Positions 6,361 through 13,747 of a stretch of DNA of 20,288 bases are shown here, piece by piece. Both the position numbers and the translations under genes were made by a program. Location of the stretch: assembly GCA_002454975.1 (NCBI GenBank), contig DKJZ01000093.1:1-20288 (forward strand), read 5' to 3'. Origin of the DNA: Hylemonella sp. UBA6679 (lineage in GTDB: Bacteria; Pseudomonadota; Gammaproteobacteria; Burkholderiales; Burkholderiaceae_C). Position 1 is the stretch's first letter. Every line of letters starts with the position of its first letter. Under the pieces are notes generated by a model that searched no databases, was not told where the DNA came from, and saw only the letters and a program-made list of their open reading frames with translations.

Positions 6361-8961
6361 ATGACAGACGATAACAAGAGCGCTGAGTTGGGCGCAGAGT
6401 CAGGGGCACAAGAGAGCATCAACGCTCAGCCTAAGATTGACACCAACCAAGCCGGTGCCTCTGAAGGCTACGGCGAAGGCGCCATTCAGATCCTGGAAGG
6501 CCTGGAAGCTGTGCGTAAGCGCCCAGGCATGTACATCGGTGACACCTCAGACGGCACGGGTTTGCACCACCTGGTGTTTGAGGTGGTGGACAACTCGATC
6601 GACGAAGCTCTGGCGGGCCATTGCGATGACATCGTGGTCACCATCCACACCGACAACTCCATCAGCGTGACCGACAACGGCCGCGGCATCCCTACGGGTG
6701 TGAAGATGGACGACAAGCACGAGCCCAAGCGCAGTGCGTCTGAAATTGCTCTGACCGAATTGCACGCAGGCGGCAAATTCAACCAAAACAGCTACAAGGT
6801 CTCCGGTGGTTTGCACGGTGTGGGCGTGAGTTGCGTGAACGCTTTGAGCAAGTGGTTGCGCTTGACGGTACGCCGCGAAGGCAAAGTGCACCAAATCGAC
6901 TTTGCCAAAGGTTTTGTGCAAAACCGTTTGCTGGAAACGGTCGACGGCGTGGAAGTCTCGCCCATGCGCGTGACCGGCCAAACCGAGAAGCGTGGCACAG
7001 AAGTGCACTTCTTGCCGGACACCGAAATCTTTCAGCAAAACAGCGAATTTCACTACGAGATTCTGGCCAAGCGCCTGCGCGAGTTGAGCTTTTTGAATAA
7101 TGGCGTGCGCATCCGTTTGAAAGATGAACGCAACGGCAAGGAAGACGATTTCTCGGGCGCCGGTGGCGTCAAAGGCTTTGTGGATTTCATCAACGCCAAC
7201 AAAAAAGTGTTGCACCCCAATGCCTTCCATGCCCTGGGCGAGCGCCCGGCTGAAACCTATGGTGGCATTCCTGGCACCAGCATTGGTGTGGAAGTGGCCA
7301 TGCAGTGGAACGACGGCTACAACGAAAGCGTGCTGTGCTTCACCAACAACATCCCACAGCGTGACGGCGGCACCCACCTGACCGGTTTGCGCGCGGCCAT
7401 GACGCGCGTGATCAACAAGTACATTGAAGAGCACGAGTTCGCCAAAAAAGCCAAAGTTGAGGTGTCGGGCGACGACATGCGCGAAGGCTTGTGCTGCGTG
7501 CTGTCGGTCAAAGTACCTGAGCCCAAGTTCTCGAGCCAGACCAAAGACAAGCTGGTGTCGAGTGAGGTGCGCGCGCCGGTGGAAGACATCGTGGCCAAAG
7601 CCTTGACCGACTATTTGCTCGAGCGCCCGAACGACGCCAAGATCATTTGCGGCAAGATTGTGGAAGCCGCGCGTGCGCGTGAAGCGGCCCGCAAAGCCCG
7701 CGAGATGACGCGCCGTAAAGGTGTGCTCGATGGCATGGGCTTGCCCGGTAAATTGGCTGATTGCCAAGAAAAAGACCCGGCGCTGTGCGAAATCTACATC
7801 GTGGAGGGCGACTCCGCCGGCGGCTCAGCCAAGCAAGGTCGCGACCGTAAATTCCAGGCGATTTTGCCCTTGCGCGGCAAGATTTTGAACGTGGAAAAAG
7901 CGCGTTATGAGAAGCTGCTCACCAGTAATGAAATTCTCACGCTCATCACCGCTTTGGGCACGGGCATAGGCAAGGCGTCGGCCGAGTCGGGCAAGTCAGC
8001 CACCGATGACTTCAATGTGGACAAGCTGCGTTACCACCGCATCATCATCATGACCGATGCGGACGTGGACGGCGCGCACATCCGCACGCTCTTGCTGACC
8101 TTTTTCTACCGCCAAATGCCAGAGTTGGTCGAGCGTGGTCACATCTACATTGCCCAGCCGCCGCTTTACAAGGTCAAGGCCGGCAAAGAAGAGCTCTACC
8201 TCAAAGATGCCTCGGCTTTGGACACCTTCTTGTTGCGCATTGCGCTCATCAATGCCTCGGTGCACACCGGCGAGGGTGGCACGCTCATCAATGGTGATAC
8301 CCTGGCTGAGTTGGCGCGCAAGCACCAAGTGGCTGAAAGCGTGATTGCCCGTCTGCACAACTTCATGGATGCCGAAGCGCTGCGCTCGATCGCCGATGGC
8401 GTGGCTTTGAACTTGGACACCGTGGCAGATGCAGAAGCCTCAGCTGTAGCTCTGCAAGAAAAATTAGCGGGTGCGGAAGTGGCCGGCGAGTTCGATGTGC
8501 GCACCGACAAGCCGATTTTGCGCATCAGCCGTCGCCACCACGGCAATGTGAAAAGCAGCATCATCACCCAAGACTTTGTGCACGGCGCAGATTACGCTGC
8601 CTTGGCCGAAGCGGCCAACACCTTTCGCGGTTTGTTCAGCGAAGGTGCCAAGGTCATGCGTGGTGAAGGCGAGAAGCAAAAAGAAGAGCGCGTGGGCGAC
8701 TTCCGCCAAGCCATGAACTGGCTCATTGGCCAGGCTGAAAACGCCACCGCCCGTCAGCGTTACAAAGGTTTGGGCGAGATGAACCCCGAGCAGCTGTGGG
8801 AAACCACGATGGACCCCCAGGTGCGCCGCTTGTTGCGTGTACAAATTGACGATGCCATCGAGGCCGACCGCGTGTTCACCATGCTCATGGGCGACGAGGT
8901 GGAGCCCCGCCGTGAGTTCATCGAGAGCAACGCTTTGCGCGCAGGCAACATCGACATTTAA
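6361..8961 (+). CDS. gyrB: DNA gyrase subunit B
   Basis: GyrB is the ATPase subunit of gyrase, which introduces negative supercoils. The product has 866 residues. It has an acidic N-terminal extension of about 35 residues, a GHKL ATPase domain (VVDNSIDEAL with N78; GGLHGVGVSCVNAL), the transducer domain with PKFSSQTKDKL, and a Toprim domain with EGDSAGG (E482-D484) and MTDADVDGAH (564-573, Mg-binding Asp). A Gram-negative-type insertion of about 170 residues precedes the ending QRYKGLGEMNPEQLW and NALRAGNIDI. TTG at 6358 directly precedes ATG at 6361; the ATG is preferred, with AAAGAAAG upstream. It sits 12 bases after dnaN and is followed by a strong terminator. Confidence 0.98.
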   Translation: MTDDNKSAELGAESGAQESINAQPKIDTNQAGASEGYGEGAIQILEGLEAVRKRPGMYIGDTSDGTGLHHLVFEVVDNSIDEALAGHCDDIVVTIHTDNSISVTDNGRGIPTGVKMDDKHEPKRSASEIALTELHAGGKFNQNSYKVSGGLHGVGVSCVNALSKWLRLTVRREGKVHQIDFAKGFVQNRLLETVDGVEVSPMRVTGQTEKRGTEVHFLPDTEIFQQNSEFHYEILAKRLRELSFLNNGVRIRLKDERNGKEDDFSGAGGVKGFVDFINANKKVLHPNAFHALGERPAETYGGIPGTSIGVEVAMQWNDGYNESVLCFTNNIPQRDGGTHLTGLRAAMTRVINKYIEEHEFAKKAKVEVSGDDMREGLCCVLSVKVPEPKFSSQTKDKLVSSEVRAPVEDIVAKALTDYLLERPNDAKIICGKIVEAARAREAARKAREMTRRKGVLDGMGLPGKLADCQEKDPALCEIYIVEGDSAGGSAKQGRDRKFQAILPLRGKILNVEKARYEKLLTSNEILTLITALGTGIGKASAESGKSATDDFNVDKLRYHRIIIMTDADVDGAHIRTLLLTFFYRQMPELVERGHIYIAQPPLYKVKAGKEELYLKDASALDTFLLRIALINASVHTGEGGTLINGDTLAELARKHQVAESVIARLHNFMDAEALRSIADGVALNLDTVADAEASAVALQEKLAGAEVAGEFDVRTDKPILRISRRHHGNVKSSIITQDFVHGADYAALAEAANTFRGLFSEGAKVMRGEGEKQKEERVGDFRQAMNWLIGQAENATARQRYKGLGEMNPEQLWETTMDPQVRRLLRVQIDDAIEADRVFTMLMGDEVEPRREFIESNALRAGNIDI

Positions 8962-8981
8962 GGCCAACGCTGTTTTCAATC

Positions 8982-9018
8982 AACCGCACAGCTCTGCCCA
9001 GGTCTGTGCGGTTTTTTT
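8982..9018 (+). terminator. Rho-independent terminator after gyrB
   Basis: AACCGCACAG (8982-8991) pairs perfectly with CTGTGCGGTT (9004-9013) around a 12-base loop, and the right arm runs into seven T residues (9012-9018). It begins 20 bases after the gyrB stop codon. Confidence 0.93.
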
Positions 9019-9097
9019 CTTCCCTAACGCTTATTTACTATAGACAGTCCGCCTGCCTGTCTTCAAAGTCTGGTTATCGCGCAGGTGTGTGAGACAT

Positions 9098-9121
9098 CGG
9101 TTGGCGATGCATTGCCGACTG
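9098..9121. promoter_or_regulatory. Imperfect palindrome upstream of the response regulator
   Basis: A 24-base imperfect dyad centred on ATGCAT has nine of twelve half-site positions matching; its core is GTTGGC-N8-GCCGAC. It ends 15 bases before the response-regulator ATG. Its size suits a NarL/LuxR-type dimer, so autoregulation is possible. A smaller perfect repeat, AGACAG-N9-CTGTCT (9042-9062), lies further upstream near a TACTAT that could be a -10. All roles are inferred. Confidence 0.35.
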
Positions 9122-9136
9122 CAAAAAACCTGGCGC

Positions 9137-9736
9137 ATGAAACCGTCCAAACTCCTCATCATCGACGACCACCCCTTGTACCGTGAGGCTTTGCAAGGCT
9201 CGCTCACGGCCCGCCTCGACCCCGAGGTTTTGACGGTGGAGGTGGCCAGCTCGGTGGACACGGCTTTGCAGCAACTCAAAGACGACACGCAAAGCCGTTA
9301 TGAAGTGATTTTGGACATCATGTTTTACGGTGTCTCTTCCCTGGATTACATCCAGCAATTCAAAGCCTTGCCGCATGTGCGTAAGTTGTTGGTGTTGACC
9401 AGCCTGGACGATGAGCAGACCCGTGCAGTTTGTCGCGATCACGGGGCCGATGGTTTCATTTCTAAAAACGAAAGCACCGACAGTATTTTCAACACCATCA
9501 GCGGGTCGTTGGGTCATCGCAGCGACCACAAAATCCGCCTCACGCAGCGACAAATGGACGTGTTGGCGTGTTTGATGAAGGGCGAGTCCAACAAGCTCAT
9601 TGCCGCTAACTTAGGGATCAGTGAGCAAACGGTGAAGATCCACATTGGCCAAATTTTCAAAGAGCTGCACGTTTCAAATCGCACGCAAGCTGTTTTAGAA
9701 GCCCGCAAGAAGCAACTGATTCCTTCGGTGGTTTAA
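9137..9736 (+). CDS. NarL/FixJ-family response regulator
   Basis: This is a predicted two-component transcription regulator of 199 residues acting in the cytoplasm. The receiver domain (about 4-120) has acidic D10/D11, the probable phosphoacceptor D60 in VILDIMFYG, T88/S89 and K110. The LuxR-type helix-turn-helix (about 132-192) reads LTQRQMDVLACLMKGESNKLIAANLG and continues with SEQTVKIHI. The usual proline-glycine loop after the phosphoacceptor is replaced by MFYGVSS. The frame extends upstream to 9089, but the ATG at 9137 gives the usual start MKPSKLLIIDDHP. The Shine-Dalgarno is weak. A hybrid kinase follows after 15 bases and is the presumed partner. The target genes and the signal are unknown. 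Confidence 0.9.
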   Translation: MKPSKLLIIDDHPLYREALQGSLTARLDPEVLTVEVASSVDTALQQLKDDTQSRYEVILDIMFYGVSSLDYIQQFKALPHVRKLLVLTSLDDEQTRAVCRDHGADGFISKNESTDSIFNTISGSLGHRSDHKIRLTQRQMDVLACLMKGESNKLIAANLGISEQTVKIHIGQIFKELHVSNRTQAVLEARKKQLIPSVV

Positions 9737-9751
9737 CGCGACGACCACCTC

Positions 9752-11518
9752 ATGACACCAGACATCACACAAGCGCAAGAAGCGTTCATTGCGCGGCAAA
9801 AATTTCTCTACATGTCGGCAGGTTCTAAATCCAGCACCATCGGCATGTTGGCGGGAGCTTTGCTGTGCGTGCCCCTGTTCATCGATGCGGTCTCGCCACT
9901 ACAACTTTGGACGTGGATTGGCCTGATTGTGCTGGCCATTGTGGTGCGTCTGGCCTTGCTCAGAATTCCTAACCAAGACGAGCAACTCAGCAAGAACGTT
10001 GGTGGGTTGATACAGCGCGTGAGCTGGGCGACTTTTGTCACCAGCTTGGCCTGGGGTTCGGGTTGGTTCATCTTGGCGTTTGACATGGGCCGTGAAGACC
10101 AGCTCATGTTCTTCCTCATCCTGCAGATGGTGGCCTTTCTGGGCATGATCAACTACTGTATCCACCTGCCCTCTTACGTTTACTTTTTCCTGCCGCTCAA
10201 ATTGCCCGAGTTTCTGCTCGAGATTTTCCAGTTTGGCAACATCAGCTGGCCGCTGATTTGCGGTTCGATCATCACCACGCTGTACTCACTCAAGATGGTC
10301 AAGGCCTTTGGCAAGTCGTGGGAAAGCGCGATCTTGCTGCAAATGAAGAACGACGAGCTGTTTGAAAAGCTGGTGCAAGAGCGCGATGTGTCGGTGGCGG
10401 CGAACTTGGCCAAGTCCAACTTCATTGCCATTGCCAGCCATGATTTGCGCCAACGCATGCATGCCATCACCCTGTATTTGAACGCGTTGAAGATGGACGA
10501 GGTGGGTGCGAAAAACACCGACATGCTGGGCAAGATCAAAACCGCGGTGAGCACCATCAACCAGATGTTCTCGGCCCTGCTCAACATCAGCCGCTTTGAT
10601 GCCCAAAACGTCACCATCAAGCAAGAAAGCTTCAGCCTCTCAGACCTGGCCACCGACCTTAACCACAGCTGCTGGCCACAAGCTCAAAGCAAGGGCTTGG
10701 CTTTTCATTTTGTTTACCAAGACGCCACCGTGGAAGGCGACTTGCAGCTGCTCAAGCAGGCGCTGCTCAACATCATCAGCAACGCCATCCAGTACACCCA
10801 AAACGGCAGTGTGACGGTGATTTTTGTGTCGCGCGATGGCTGTTTGTCGGTGGAAGTGGCCGACACCGGCAAGGGCATTGATGCAGCCGATCGCGACAAA
10901 ATTTACCAAGAGTTTTACCGCAGTCACAAAACCCGCAGTGACCACGATGGCCTGGGTCTGGGCTTGTCCATCGTTAAGCGCATTTGCGAGCTCACAGGCT
11001 CGAGCGTGAGTTTTGAGACCGAGGTGGGCCTTGGCACGCGCTTCATGCTTCGCACACCTTTTGCACTGCATCTGGCAGCCCCTGAGCAAGTGCCAGCCGC
11101 CAACACATCGCCGGTGGTGATCGCGCCGTTCACAGAAGGCCACGGGCGCGTGATAGGCCTGTTAGAAAACGACCCGCACATCCGTGACGCCTACCTGCAA
11201 GCTTTGAGCAAGCACCGCTTTGAGGTGGTGGTGTTTTCGGAAGACGAGGCCGAGTTGCAGCAGCAGTTGGCAGACTTGAACCACATCGACTGTCTGCTGA
11301 CCGATTACCACCTGACGCACAGCACGGGCGATGTGTTCATCTCACGCATCCGCGATGAGTTCAACGAGAGCATCCCAGCCATCATCGTCAGTGGCGACAC
11401 CTCGCCGGCCGCTCTGCACAAGCTCCACGCGCTCAACTTGTCGGTGTTGCACAAGCCGGTTGACATCGAGCTCATTGCCCAGGAAATTCGGCGCCTGACA
11501 GCACCCGTTACAACTTAG
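9752..11518 (+). CDS. Hybrid sensor histidine kinase with C-terminal receiver
   Basis: This 588-residue inner-membrane sensor has about six predicted TM segments between residues 28 and 190 with little periplasmic sequence, so it probably senses something in or near the membrane. A short coiled linker leads to the dimerisation/H-box helix NFIAIASHDLRQRMHAI with H230 as the phosphorylation site. The ATPase domain shows the N box around N344 (NIISNAIQYT), ADTGKGI and GLGLGLS (400-406). The C-terminal receiver (about 468-585) has acidic E-x-D, D518 in LLTDYHL and a Lys in HKPV. There is no HPt domain, so relay beyond the receiver needs another protein. The H box has Arg where many relatives have Pro (SHDLRQP). 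It is the second gene of an operon with the response regulator. I do not recognise a named system. Confidence 0.9.
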   Translation: MTPDITQAQEAFIARQKFLYMSAGSKSSTIGMLAGALLCVPLFIDAVSPLQLWTWIGLIVLAIVVRLALLRIPNQDEQLSKNVGGLIQRVSWATFVTSLAWGSGWFILAFDMGREDQLMFFLILQMVAFLGMINYCIHLPSYVYFFLPLKLPEFLLEIFQFGNISWPLICGSIITTLYSLKMVKAFGKSWESAILLQMKNDELFEKLVQERDVSVAANLAKSNFIAIASHDLRQRMHAITLYLNALKMDEVGAKNTDMLGKIKTAVSTINQMFSALLNISRFDAQNVTIKQESFSLSDLATDLNHSCWPQAQSKGLAFHFVYQDATVEGDLQLLKQALLNIISNAIQYTQNGSVTVIFVSRDGCLSVEVADTGKGIDAADRDKIYQEFYRSHKTRSDHDGLGLGLSIVKRICELTGSSVSFETEVGLGTRFMLRTPFALHLAAPEQVPAANTSPVVIAPFTEGHGRVIGLLENDPHIRDAYLQALSKHRFEVVVFSEDEAELQQQLADLNHIDCLLTDYHLTHSTGDVFISRIRDEFNESIPAIIVSGDTSPAALHKLHALNLSVLHKPVDIELIAQEIRRLTAPVTT

Positions 11519-11593
11519 GTTCTAAGCCTATCGTGGGATTGATTTCGGCGCCCACCCAACTACCATGAATGCTCAGCCAACACCGTCATTCCC

Positions 11594-11974
11594 ATGGGCC
11601 AACTCACATTGCATTACGCTTTCTCGGACCAATCGAGTGATGCTCGCATTGAGCATCCACTGGTGACCTTGTTGCGTGCGGTCAGAGACCAAGGGTCCAT
11701 CACGGCAGCGGCCAAGAAGCTCCAGTTTTCTTACCGTTATTACTGGGGTGAACTCAAGCGCTGGGAAAAGGAGCTGAGCGTGGAGCTGGTCGTGTGGGGC
11801 CGCACCAGCAAGGGTGTTTCTTTAACGCCGCAGGCCTTGGCATTTCTAGATGCCGAAGAGCAGGTTCAAAAGAAATTCTCAGACCAGATCGCTCAAATCA
11901 AATCGCATTTGAACCAGAGTGTTCGCCTTTTGAAACAACTCAGCACGCGCGACACAGAACTGGCAGTGGCTTGA
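11594..11974 (+). CDS. Short ModE/LysR-like winged-helix protein, probably truncated
   Basis: The 126-residue product has a winged helix-turn-helix of the ModE N-terminal kind: EHPLVTLLRAVRDQGSITAA, then AKKLQFSYRYYWGELKRWEK (about 20-60), and a wing around VVWGRTSKGVSLTPQA. A helical tail (about 85-115) follows and the protein ends TRDTELAVA. Relatives I recall from Burkholderiales continue into a periplasmic-binding-protein-like domain of about 230 residues; here only 66 bases remain before the convergent infA, so that domain is absent. It could be a working stand-alone DNA-binding protein or a remnant. The ATG at 11594 lacks a good Shine-Dalgarno. The gap to the kinase gene is 75 bases with no clear terminator, so co-transcription is possible. 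Gene function and any metal or oxyanion ligand are unknown. Confidence 0.75.
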   Translation: MGQLTLHYAFSDQSSDARIEHPLVTLLRAVRDQGSITAAAKKLQFSYRYYWGELKRWEKELSVELVVWGRTSKGVSLTPQALAFLDAEEQVQKKFSDQIAQIKSHLNQSVRLLKQLSTRDTELAVA

Positions 11975-11980
11975 CGCGGG

Positions 11981-12018
11981 GCCACCCGGGAGAGGTGGCG
12001 ACAGGCCCTGAAGGCCTG
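11981..12018. terminator. Two stem-loops between the ModE-like gene and infA
   Basis: GCCACC-N7-GGTGGC (11981-11999) and CAGGCC-N5-GGCCTG (12002-12018) are adjacent perfect inverted repeats in the convergent gap. The plus strand has no U-tract after them. On the minus strand a TTTTATT stretch precedes them. They may act as a bidirectional transcription barrier, but intrinsic termination is not demonstrated. Confidence 0.5.
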
Positions 12019-12040
12019 GCGCCAAGAGAATAAAACGACC

Positions 12041-12307
12041 TCAGCGCTTAGGACGGAAACCACCCCCGCCGCCAGGTGTGCCGCGGTTTTCGATGTGGCG
12101 GAAGTTGATGCGGCCTTTGCTCAAGTCGTAAGGCGACAGTTCCAAGGACACACGGTCACCCGCCAAAATGCGGATGTGGTTCTTGCGCATTTTGCCGGCC
12201 GAGTAGGCAATGAGCTGGTGGCCGTTTTCCAAGGTCACGCGAAAACGGGTATCGGGCAGTACTTCGTTGACCACGCCCATCATTTCAATCAATTCTTCTT
12301 TGGCCAT
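12041..12307 (-). CDS. infA: Translation initiation factor IF-1, second type with C-terminal tail
   Basis: IF-1 binds the ribosomal A site during initiation. The 88-residue protein starts MAKEELIEMMGVVNEVLPDT and keeps the OB-fold core ending PYDLSKGRINFRH (about 58-70). It then adds a tail of about 17 residues, ENRGTPGGGGGFRPKR, which the 72-residue E. coli protein lacks. Burkholderiales commonly carry two infA genes, one in the ribosomal operon and a tailed one elsewhere; this copy has no ribosomal neighbours, fitting the second kind. The frame is open to 12361, but the ATG at 12307 has the family start and an AGGAG ribosome-binding site. Its 5' leader contains several stem-loops. Confidence 0.95.
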   Translation of the reverse strand: MAKEELIEMMGVVNEVLPDTRFRVTLENGHQLIAYSAGKMRKNHIRILAGDRVSLELSPYDLSKGRINFRHIENRGTPGGGGGFRPKR

Positions 12308-12602
12308 GTTGGCTCCTGTCAGGCCCGAGGCCTGGGTGTCCGGCCAAGGCCGGTATTGCAAGGTGCAACCTCAAAAACATCGCAAAGGGCGACGCGCAGG
12401 CTGCGGCGGGATGTGAGAGGGATGAACTTGCTGGGCAAGTCGCGCTCAATGCCGGTGCAAGCACAGGGTGGGCGGTTCAGCAAGAAGAGAAGCTCTGACA
12501 AGACCCCGTAACTTTACCACGCTGTGCCCTTTCTTGTCTGGATAATGGTCTGCGTGCCCAAGTCCCCCCTGCCGGGGGCGGGCTAGGCATGGACAGTCAA
12601 AG
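12308..12602 (-). other. Leader of infA with tandem stem-loops; no gene seen
   Basis: The 295-base gap between infA and the diguanylate cyclase gene shows no convincing coding frame. On the infA side lie three consecutive perfect stem-loops: CAGGCC-CGA-GGCCTG (12320-12334), CCGGCC-AA-GGCCGG (12340-12353) and TTGCA-AGG-TGCAA (12356-12368), given on the plus strand. A weaker one follows at 12395-12405. The first is only a few bases from the infA ribosome-binding site. Near the other end CCCCC-TGCC-GGGGG (12565-12578) forms another hairpin before the next gene, and a GATAAT (12541-12546) could be a -10 for that gene. Confidence 0.5.
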
Positions 12603-13733
12603 ATGGCGAAGAACCCACATTTCAAACTCCTGCGCGAAACGCTCAAAGCGCTTTCCGAGCGTGAACTCGCGCCTACGCCAGACAATTACCAGCGGGTTTA
12701 CGACGAAATTTTCTCGGGCGGCCCCGTTTGCGACGACGACGCACACATTTCTGAGAGCTTGCTCAAGCTGCTGCTGCTGGTCATCGACAACATGCAGGTG
12801 CTCACCGCCGACGAGTCTTGGTTGCACGGCCAAATGACCGCCTTGCGCATGGCCACTGAGCCGCCGCTGTCGTTGCCGCGCCTGGACAAAGTGGGCAAGC
12901 TCTTGCAAGAGGTGATCGACAAGCAGGGCCTGGCCAAGAGCCGCGCAGACCAGGCGCAGGCCGAGTTGCGTGGCATGTTGGCCATTTTTTTGGCCCGCCT
13001 GACCACCATGAGCGAGACCAGCGGCATCTTTCAGGGCAAGCTCGAGACCAGCGTGGTGCGCATTGAGCAGGCCCGCTCCATCGAGGAAATTGCCCCGGTG
13101 CTGCGCGAAGTCATCAGCGCCACCCGTGCCATGAGCCAAGAGTCGCAACAGGTGCGCGACGAGCTGCGCACCATCCGCGAAAAAACCGAAGCCACCGAGG
13201 CTGAGCTGACCAAGCTTTACAAAGAGCTCAACCGCTTGAGCAACCAAGCCCGCCACGATGCCCTGACCGGGGTGCTCAACCGCCAGGGCATGGAAGAGGC
13301 GCTGAACCTGGAAATTGCGCGGGTCAAGCGCAAAGATGCCGACCTGTGCGTGGCCATGCTCGACATCGACAACTTCAAAAAGCTCAACGACACCCGCGGT
13401 CACGCCACGGGCGACGAGGCCCTGACCCACCTGGCCAATGTGGTGCGCGAAGCCCTGCGCCCGCAAGACACCTTGGCGCGTTATGGCGGCGAAGAGTTCG
13501 TGGTGATCTTGCCCGACACGGCCCTGGCCGACGGCGTAGAGACCTTACGCCGCCTGCAGCGTGAACTCACCGCGCAGCTCTTCTTGGCGGGTAAGGATAA
13601 GATCCTCATCACGTTCAGTGCTGGCGTGGCGCAACTTGCGCCCGATGAAACCGGCCTGGAAGCCCTCAAACGCGCTGATCTCTCGATGTACAAGGCCAAG
13701 CGGGCCGGAAAGAACCGGGTGGTCGGCGCCTGA
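12603..13733 (+). CDS. Soluble diguanylate cyclase (GGDEF domain)
   Basis: The product makes the second messenger c-di-GMP from two GTP. It has 376 residues and no TM segment. The N-terminal half (about 1-185) is helical and not recognised. A coiled coil (about 185-235, EAELTKLYKELNRLSNQ) leads into the GGDEF domain, which begins HDALTGVLNR. The active-site signature is GGEEF at 295-299. The product-inhibition site RxxD (R286-P-Q-D289) sits five residues before it, so both catalysis and feedback control look intact. There is no EAL domain. The ATG at 12603 gives MAKNPHFKLLRETLKALSER; the Shine-Dalgarno is weak. The NnrU-like gene follows within 11-14 bases, so they are probably one operon. 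Confidence 0.92.
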   Translation: MAKNPHFKLLRETLKALSERELAPTPDNYQRVYDEIFSGGPVCDDDAHISESLLKLLLLVIDNMQVLTADESWLHGQMTALRMATEPPLSLPRLDKVGKLLQEVIDKQGLAKSRADQAQAELRGMLAIFLARLTTMSETSGIFQGKLETSVVRIEQARSIEEIAPVLREVISATRAMSQESQQVRDELRTIREKTEATEAELTKLYKELNRLSNQARHDALTGVLNRQGMEEALNLEIARVKRKDADLCVAMLDIDNFKKLNDTRGHATGDEALTHLANVVREALRPQDTLARYGGEEFVVILPDTALADGVETLRRLQRELTAQLFLAGKDKILITFSAGVAQLAPDETGLEALKRADLSMYKAKRAGKNRVVGA

Positions 13734-13747
13734 ACAAGGACGCGATG

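Noticed and set aside
6547..7767. A 406-codon open frame antisense to gyrB
   Set aside because: It lies wholly inside gyrB, has no recognisable motif, and has a shadow-like composition of His, Ala and Val.
7804..7880. Arg in GyrB (LPLRGK) where E. coli has Lys447, a quinolone-related position
   Set aside because: Arg is a natural residue here in many bacteria, so no resistance should be inferred.
11565..11666. An ATG-started short frame just before the ModE-like gene
   Set aside because: It is out of frame with the winged-helix protein, ends after about 33 codons and has no ribosome-binding site.
12319..12501. A 60-codon minus-strand frame (TTG start) upstream of infA, ending at the first stem-loop
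   Set aside because: It has no motif, no good ribosome-binding site and Arg/Pro/Cys-rich composition; possible as a leader peptide but not supported.
12597..13466. A 289-codon minus-strand frame inside the diguanylate cyclase
   Set aside because: It is antisense to an intact GGDEF protein and has shadow-like composition.
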